NCBI GenBank assembly: GCA_949511925.1
Contig: CATEYX010000134.1
Coordinates: 1-8,828 of the forward strand
Direction of reading: 5' to 3'
Origin: Cryomorphaceae bacterium
GTDB lineage: Bacteria; Bacteroidota; Bacteroidia; Flavobacteriales; BACL11
Length of the DNA: 8,828 nucleotides
Shown here: positions 5,882 through 8,828 of the stretch, piece after piece
How positions within the stretch are numbered: position 1 is the stretch's first letter
Layout: each line of letters starts with the position of its first letter
Position numbers and translations under genes: made by a program
The notes under the pieces: model-generated
Databases searched by the model: none
The model's input: the letters and a program-made list of their open reading frames with translations, nothing else
Told to the model about the DNA's origin: nothing

Positions 5882-6978
5882 TATATTGTTGCTCCATTTT
5901 CAATTTTAAAAATACTAAAAGGAATATTAGCTTTCGTTAAAATCTCCTCACTCCTTTGCGCATGGGTGTCTGTAATAAAAACCTGCCCGAAAACTCCTTT
6001 ATTTACAAAGCTAATTAATTTTAATACTCTGTTATCATCTAACTTGTCAAATATATCGTCCAGCAAAAGAATAGGTTTAAACCCAATTTGATTTTTAATA
6101 AACTCAAACTGTGCAAGTTTTAAGGCAATTAAAAATGATTTTTGTTGTCCTTGTGAACCAATCTTCTTTATAGGATGATTGTTCATCTCAAACAGGATAT
6201 CATCTTTATGGGTTCCTACTTGGGTATAATTACTGGCTCTATCTTTTACTTGTGAAGCGTTTACTAAATCCTTAAAATCTGCTTCATTTAATTGTGAGTT
6301 ATATACAAGATTAACAACTTCTTTACTTCCTGAAATTTCAGCATAATATCTATTGAAAACAGGAGTAAGTTCCTTTAGGAAATCGGTTCTTTCACTATGA
6401 ATTAATGTGCCTAACTGTACAAGTTGATTGTCATATGTTTCAAGGGATAACTCATCAAAATATCCTCTTTCAGAAAACTGTTTTAATAACGCATTTCTTT
6501 GTTTTAGTGCTTTATTGTAATTGATAAGCGTTTTTAGGTAGCTCTGCTTGTATTGTGCAATACTGCTATCCAAATATTTACGCCTTACATCACTCCCTTC
6601 AAGTATTAAATTACTGTCAGTTGGCGATATGATTATGGCAGGAAACTGCCCAATATGTTCTGAAAAACGCTTGTATTTTTTCTGATTCTTTTTAAGTACT
6701 TTTCCCTCCCCTTGTTTTAGGTTACATTGTATTTCATCAGTTGTTTCCTGTTTGGTGAAATTACCCTTAAGCATAAAATAGTCCATTTTGAATTGAATAT
6801 TTTGTGCATCAACATGGTTAAAATAGCTTTTTGATTGTGACAAATAATGAATGGCATCCAATATATTAGTCTTCCCAGCACCATTATCACCTACAAAACA
6901 ATTTACTTGCTCGGTAAAAGAAAAACTACTTTGAGTATGGTTTTTAAACTGATTTATCTGTAGGTTTTTTAAATGCAA
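5881..6978 (-). CDS. recF: DNA replication and repair protein RecF
   Basis: RecF is an SMC-like ABC ATPase that, with RecO and RecR, helps load RecA on gapped DNA behind stalled forks. The 365-residue length is normal. The Walker A motif is GDNGAGKT (30-37), the ABC signature region IGSQGQQKS is at 273-281, and Walker B with the D-loop is LLLDDIFDKLD (304-314). The reading frame must start at the TTG at 6978, giving MHLKNLQINQFKN, which matches the usual RecF N-terminus. An in-frame TGA lies three codons upstream and no ATG occurs before the conserved P-loop region. It is the first gene of a minus-strand cluster with DUF721 and the umuD-like gene, and is divergent from the TPR gene. Its own promoter is not clear. 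Confidence 0.97.
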   Translation of the reverse strand: MHLKNLQINQFKNHTQSSFSFTEQVNCFVGDNGAGKTNILDAIHYLSQSKSYFNHVDAQNIQFKMDYFMLKGNFTKQETTDEIQCNLKQGEGKVLKKNQKKYKRFSEHIGQFPAIIISPTDSNLILEGSDVRRKYLDSSIAQYKQSYLKTLINYNKALKQRNALLKQFSERGYFDELSLETYDNQLVQLGTLIHSERTDFLKELTPVFNRYYAEISGSKEVVNLVYNSQLNEADFKDLVNASQVKDRASNYTQVGTHKDDILFEMNNHPIKKIGSQGQQKSFLIALKLAQFEFIKNQIGFKPILLLDDIFDKLDDNRVLKLISFVNKGVFGQVFITDTHAQRSEEILTKANIPFSIFKIENGATI

Positions 6979-7017
6979 TGGGTTTCAATTGGTTTTAGTC
7001 TTCCAGTTCTTTACTCA

Positions 7018-7025
7018 CAAATTAA
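7018..7025 (-). promoter_or_regulatory. Weak candidate -7 box (TTAATTTG) for the recF cluster
   Basis: The minus strand reads TTAATTTG, one mismatch from TAnnTTTG, about 40 nt before the recF TTG start. It is the best match I found in the recF/TPR gap for this strand. No TTG lies at the expected upstream spacing, so this is only a suggestion. Confidence 0.28.
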
Positions 7026-7042
7026 TTTTTATAGAGTTCATG

Positions 7043-7055
7043 ATTGCTTGGCAAT
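7043..7055. repeat. Perfect inverted repeat ATTGC-TTG-GCAAT in the recF/TPR divergent region
   Basis: Two perfect 5-bp arms, ATTGC (7043-7047) and GCAAT (7051-7055), flank a 3-nt spacer. The repeat overlaps the TTG that would be the -33 element of the TPR promoter and lies upstream of recF on the other strand. The position suits an operator, but the arms are short enough for chance. Confidence 0.3.
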
Positions 7056-7073
7056 TCAAAAAACTTATATTTG
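7044..7073 (+). promoter_or_regulatory. Promoter of the TPR-ribH operon (TTG, 19 bp, TATATTTG)
   Basis: TATATTTG (7066-7073) matches the Bacteroidota -7 element exactly, and TTG at 7044-7046 lies 19 bp upstream, the right spacing for the -33 element. This is the most complete promoter in the window. Transcription would start near 7077, about 17 nt before the ATG at 7094. The sequence after the box is CGCTCC, similar to the TTTGC-GCC pattern of neighbouring promoters. Confidence 0.7.
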
Positions 7074-7093
7074 CGCTCCAAAAATAAGATTAA

Positions 7094-7777
7094 ATGGCTA
7101 AGAAAAACAACAAAACAGAAGATCAATTTGCTCAAATTGAAGAAACACTTTCAAGGACTGAGCAATTTATTGAAGATAACCAGAAAAACTTGATGACAGG
7201 AGTAGGTGCTGTTGTTGCAATTGTAGCCTTATTTATTGGCTATCAAAACCTTTATATTGCTCCAATGGAAAAGGAAGCGCAAGCTGATATGTTTATGGCA
7301 GAGCTTTATTTTCAGAAAGATTCATTCAATTTAGCCTTAGATGGTGATGGACAATACTTAGGATTTCTTGATATTGCTGACGAATACAGTTCAACCAAAT
7401 CAGGTGCTTTAGCAAACTATTATGCAGGATTAGCTTACTTAAATACTGGTGATTTTGAAAATGCTATTGAGTATTTAGGTGATTTTTCATCTGATGATAT
7501 TGTTCTTTCGGCTTTAGCCTTAGGTTGTATTGGTGATGCTTATATGGAATTAGCGGATACTGATAATGCACTTTCATATTATGAAGATGCTGCAGAAAAA
7601 AATATCAATGAGTTTACAACACCAAGATATATGTTAAAGCAAGCTATGATTCATGAAGCAAATGGTGATGTTGCTGATGCTTTAGCTTTATACAAAGGAA
7701 TTGAAGCTGATTATAAAGCTTCTCGTGAAGGTAATGGAATTGAAAAATACATTGCCCGAGCTGAAAACGAATTGTAA
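7094..7777 (+). CDS. Membrane-anchored tetratricopeptide repeat protein
   Basis: The protein has 227 residues: a charged cytoplasmic N-terminus (1-32), one transmembrane helix at about 34-52 and a helical remainder outside the membrane. At least three TPR-like helix pairs are visible, around 104-131 (ALANYYAGLAYLNTGDFENAIEYL), 137-170 and 178-207, with the usual A/G-Y and A-hydrophobic spacing. The architecture (short N-tail, single helix, periplasmic TPRs) resembles YfgM/YtfM-like anchors, and such genes are regularly found just before ribH in Bacteroidota. TPRs mediate protein contacts; the partner is not shown by the sequence. The stop overlaps the ribH start by one base (TAATG), so the two are translationally coupled, although no functional link to riboflavin synthesis is obvious. 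The protein is acidic and shows no sign of truncation. Confidence 0.92.
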   Translation: MAKKNNKTEDQFAQIEETLSRTEQFIEDNQKNLMTGVGAVVAIVALFIGYQNLYIAPMEKEAQADMFMAELYFQKDSFNLALDGDGQYLGFLDIADEYSSTKSGALANYYAGLAYLNTGDFENAIEYLGDFSSDDIVLSALALGCIGDAYMELADTDNALSYYEDAAEKNINEFTTPRYMLKQAMIHEANGDVADALALYKGIEADYKASREGNGIEKYIARAENEL

Positions 7778-8259
7778 TGACTAAGAAAAATACTAACCTC
7801 TCCCATTTTAATAAGGAAGAAGTTCCCAATGCCAAAGGTCTAACCTTTGGTATTGTTGTTTCTGAATGGAATGGAAATATTACTGAAGGACTTTATAATG
7901 GAGCTTCTGATGCATTAATTGAATGTGGTGCTAATGCTAATGATATTGTTAGATTTGATGTACCAGGAAGTTATGAATTAGTTTTTGGAGCTAAAATTGC
8001 AGCTAAAAACAAACCTGATGCAATAATCTGTTTAGGCTCTGTTATTCAGGGAGAAACAAAACATTTTGACTTTGTTTGTAATGCTGTAGCTATCGGAATT
8101 AAAGATTTAAATATTAGTTTGGATATGCCTGTTATTTTTGGAGTATTGACTGATAATACCATGGAACAGGCCGAAAACAGATCAGGTGGGAAGTATGGAA
8201 ACAAAGGAATTGAAGCCGCTATTACTGCTATAAAAATGGCTGTTTTAAATAGAAAATAA
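7777..8259 (+). CDS. ribH: 6,7-dimethyl-8-ribityllumazine synthase
   Basis: RibH condenses 5-amino-6-ribitylaminouracil with 3,4-dihydroxy-2-butanone 4-phosphate, the penultimate step of riboflavin synthesis, in the cytoplasm as a pentamer or icosahedral shell. The 160-residue length is standard. The substrate-binding segment is SEWNGNIT (29-36), with W31 where many homologues have F. VPGSYEL (62-68) and the phosphate-binding GET (92-94) follow. The catalytic histidine is H96 in GETKHFD, and R135 in EQAENRSG is the conserved phosphate-contacting arginine. GVLTDNTMEQA (122-132) is characteristic of the family. Its ATG overlaps the TPR stop by one base. No FMN riboswitch is seen upstream and no other rib gene is present, so regulation is probably through the TPR promoter. 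Confidence 0.98.
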   Translation: MTKKNTNLSHFNKEEVPNAKGLTFGIVVSEWNGNITEGLYNGASDALIECGANANDIVRFDVPGSYELVFGAKIAAKNKPDAIICLGSVIQGETKHFDFVCNAVAIGIKDLNISLDMPVIFGVLTDNTMEQAENRSGGKYGNKGIEAAITAIKMAVLNRK

Positions 8260-8297
8260 ATTTTTGCTTAATTTGTTTTTTAAAAGCAGAAAATTTT

Positions 8298-8305
8298 TAA
8301 GTTTG
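8298..8305 (+). promoter_or_regulatory. Candidate tRNA-Arg -7 box (TAAGTTTG)
   Basis: TAAGTTTG followed by CAGCCC matches TAnnTTTG exactly and lies 16 nt before the mature tRNA 5' end. A TTTG at 8272-8275 could be the -33 element, at 22 bp, slightly longer than usual. The ten bases TTTGCAGCCC are identical to those at the ndk promoter. Confidence 0.6.
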
Positions 8306-8321
8306 CAGCCCAATTTACATT

Positions 8322-8395
8322 GGTCGAGTAGCTCAGCTGGATAGAGCATCTGCCTTCTAAGCAGACGGTCACAGGTTCGAATCCTGTCTCGATCA
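8322..8395 (+). tRNA. tRNA-Arg (anticodon UCU)
   Basis: A complete 74-nt cloverleaf. The acceptor arms GGTCGAG (8322-8328) and CTCGATC (8388-8394) pair with one G-U wobble. The D stem is GCTC/GAGC (8331-8334, 8344-8347). The anticodon stem TCTGC/GCAGA (8349-8353, 8361-8365) holds the loop CTTCTAA with anticodon TCT at 8356-8358, which reads AGA. A 5-nt variable loop and the T arm ACAGG-TTCGAAT-CCTGT (8371-8387) follow, with discriminator A at 8395. The CCA end is not encoded and would be added enzymatically. It has its own promoter and terminator. Confidence 0.97.
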
Positions 8396-8398
8396 CTT

Positions 8399-8429
8399 AA
8401 AACCTTACCTATCTGGTAGGGTTTTTTTT
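8399..8429 (+). terminator. Strong intrinsic terminator after tRNA-Arg
   Basis: AAAACCTTACC (8399-8409) and GGTAGGGTTTT (8415-8425) pair over 11 bp with one G-T wobble around a 5-nt loop, and an eight-T run (8422-8429) follows. It starts 4 nt after the tRNA discriminator base and clearly ends that transcript. Confidence 0.92.
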
Positions 8430-8828
8430 GTTAGTCACCAGATCAGTTTGATGAATTATAATAGCTGTAATAGTCATTGATTTAAAAGCCTTACGTTTTC
8501 CAAATATACAAAATAATTATGTAAATAAGTACATAATGGGCAGTAAATAGACAGTTAAAAAAAGCTAAAAAAGTTGGAGGTAAAAATCTTAAAATGTCAC
8601 CCCACCCCTTCGAAAATAGTTGTTTTCTATAGTCAATGCCTATTCATATATTGAGGTATAATCCTCACATTCTTGACACCTAAATATTTTTTATTTTTTC
8701 AATCTATTAACAAATATGCCTTCCCCCCATCCTTAAATTCATTTACTATTATGATTATCAATACTTTAAATGATATGTAATTTGGTCTTTTGTTTTGGGC
8801 TTGGAATCTCCGCTGTAGTATTAAGGTC
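8430..8828. other. About 400 nt without a supportable gene
   Basis: All six frames are broken by stops, and the longest open stretch (about 41 codons, minus strand, running in from the right edge to about 8705) has no family resemblance I can name. The stretch contains an 8-bp inverted repeat (8516-8537) and a TATATTTG box on the minus strand (8501-8508). It also has two phased A tracts (8557-8563 and 8567-8572), C-rich runs (about 8598-8610 and 8723-8730) and a TGAGG-TATAAT-CCTCA repeat (8652-8667). It may hold the 3' end of a gene entering from the right, a small RNA or remnant mobile DNA; none is shown. Confidence 0.5.
8516..8537. repeat. Perfect 8-bp inverted repeat (ATTATGTA-6-TACATAAT)
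   Basis: ATTATGTA (8516-8523) and TACATAAT (8530-8537) are perfect arms around AATAAG. The repeat lies 8-29 bp upstream of a minus-strand TATATTTG box (8501-8508), over the expected -33 region, which is where a repressor would bind. The stem is A/T-rich with no T tract, so an operator is more likely than a terminator. Confidence 0.45.

Noticed and set aside
8265..8288. TGCTT/AAGCA inverted repeat between ribH and the tRNA as a ribH terminator
   Set aside because: Only 5 bp with a 14-nt loop and an imperfect T tract; read-through into the tRNA cannot be excluded either way.
8409..8477. 22-codon minus-strand reading frame after the TATATTTG box
   Set aside because: Very short, its 3' end lies inside the tRNA terminator, and the peptide has no recognisable feature. 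Kept only as part of the palindrome finding.
8576..8632. GGAGG followed by a 12-codon plus-strand reading frame (MSPHPFENSCFL)
   Set aside because: The spacing to the ATG (13 nt) is too long, no other gene here uses a Shine-Dalgarno sequence, and the peptide is too short to support.
8653..8695. Minus-strand stretch FRCQECEDYTSIYE, resembling a transposase zinc ribbon
   Set aside because: Only one CxxC pair, stops on both sides in the same frame and no transposase sequence nearby; chance is the simpler explanation.
8706..8828. Minus-strand open frame of about 41 codons entering from the right edge
   Set aside because: Its length is possible by chance in this composition and I recognise no family. 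It could be the end of a gene but cannot be called from this window.

Overview
The window is AT-rich DNA (by eye about two-thirds A+T) from a member of the Bacteroidota, most likely the Flavobacteriales. Three things point there: matches to the Bacteroidota -7 promoter element TAnnTTTG in front of most transcription units, little or no Shine-Dalgarno sequence before the start codons, and a gene set typical of flavobacterial chromosomes (recF with a small DUF721 gene, a membrane-anchored TPR protein with ribH, and a DHH phosphoesterase beside ndk). This is a taxonomic inference from gene content; no rRNA or other marker is present.

Layout. (1) 1-457, minus strand: a small four-helix membrane protein overlapping, by one base, the start of an FAD/NAD-binding flavoprotein that runs off the left edge. 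(2) 538-2307, minus: typA/bipA, with its own promoter and terminator. (3) 2449-4551, minus: a two-gene unit, a NrnA-like DHH/DHHA1 phosphoesterase followed after 3 nt by an exported cyclophilin-FKBP fusion. (4) 4637-5053, plus: ndk, divergent from unit 3 and closed by a bidirectional hairpin. (5) 5121-6978, minus: recF, DUF721 and a UmuD-like S24 peptidase in one tight cluster. (6) 7094-8259, plus: a TPR membrane protein overlapping ribH by one base. (7) 8322-8395, plus: tRNA-Arg(UCU) with its own promoter and a strong terminator. (8) 8430-8828: about 400 nt with no supportable gene, holding inverted repeats and G/C-rich runs.

Most genes are housekeeping: translation and ribosome assembly (typA, tRNA-Arg), nucleotide and oligonucleotide turnover (ndk, nrnA-like), envelope protein folding (cyclophilin-FKBP), replication and repair (recF, DUF721, umuD-like) and riboflavin synthesis (ribH). 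I see no CRISPR array, complete insertion sequence, toxin-antitoxin pair, phage gene or defence island, and nothing that amounts to a new system. The points most worth following up are the dual-family prolyl isomerase, the UmuD-like gene in the recF cluster without a visible umuC, a probable leaderless mRNA for the DHH gene, a shared extended promoter motif (TTTGCnGCC), the forced TTG start of recF, and the gene-free stretch after the tRNA.
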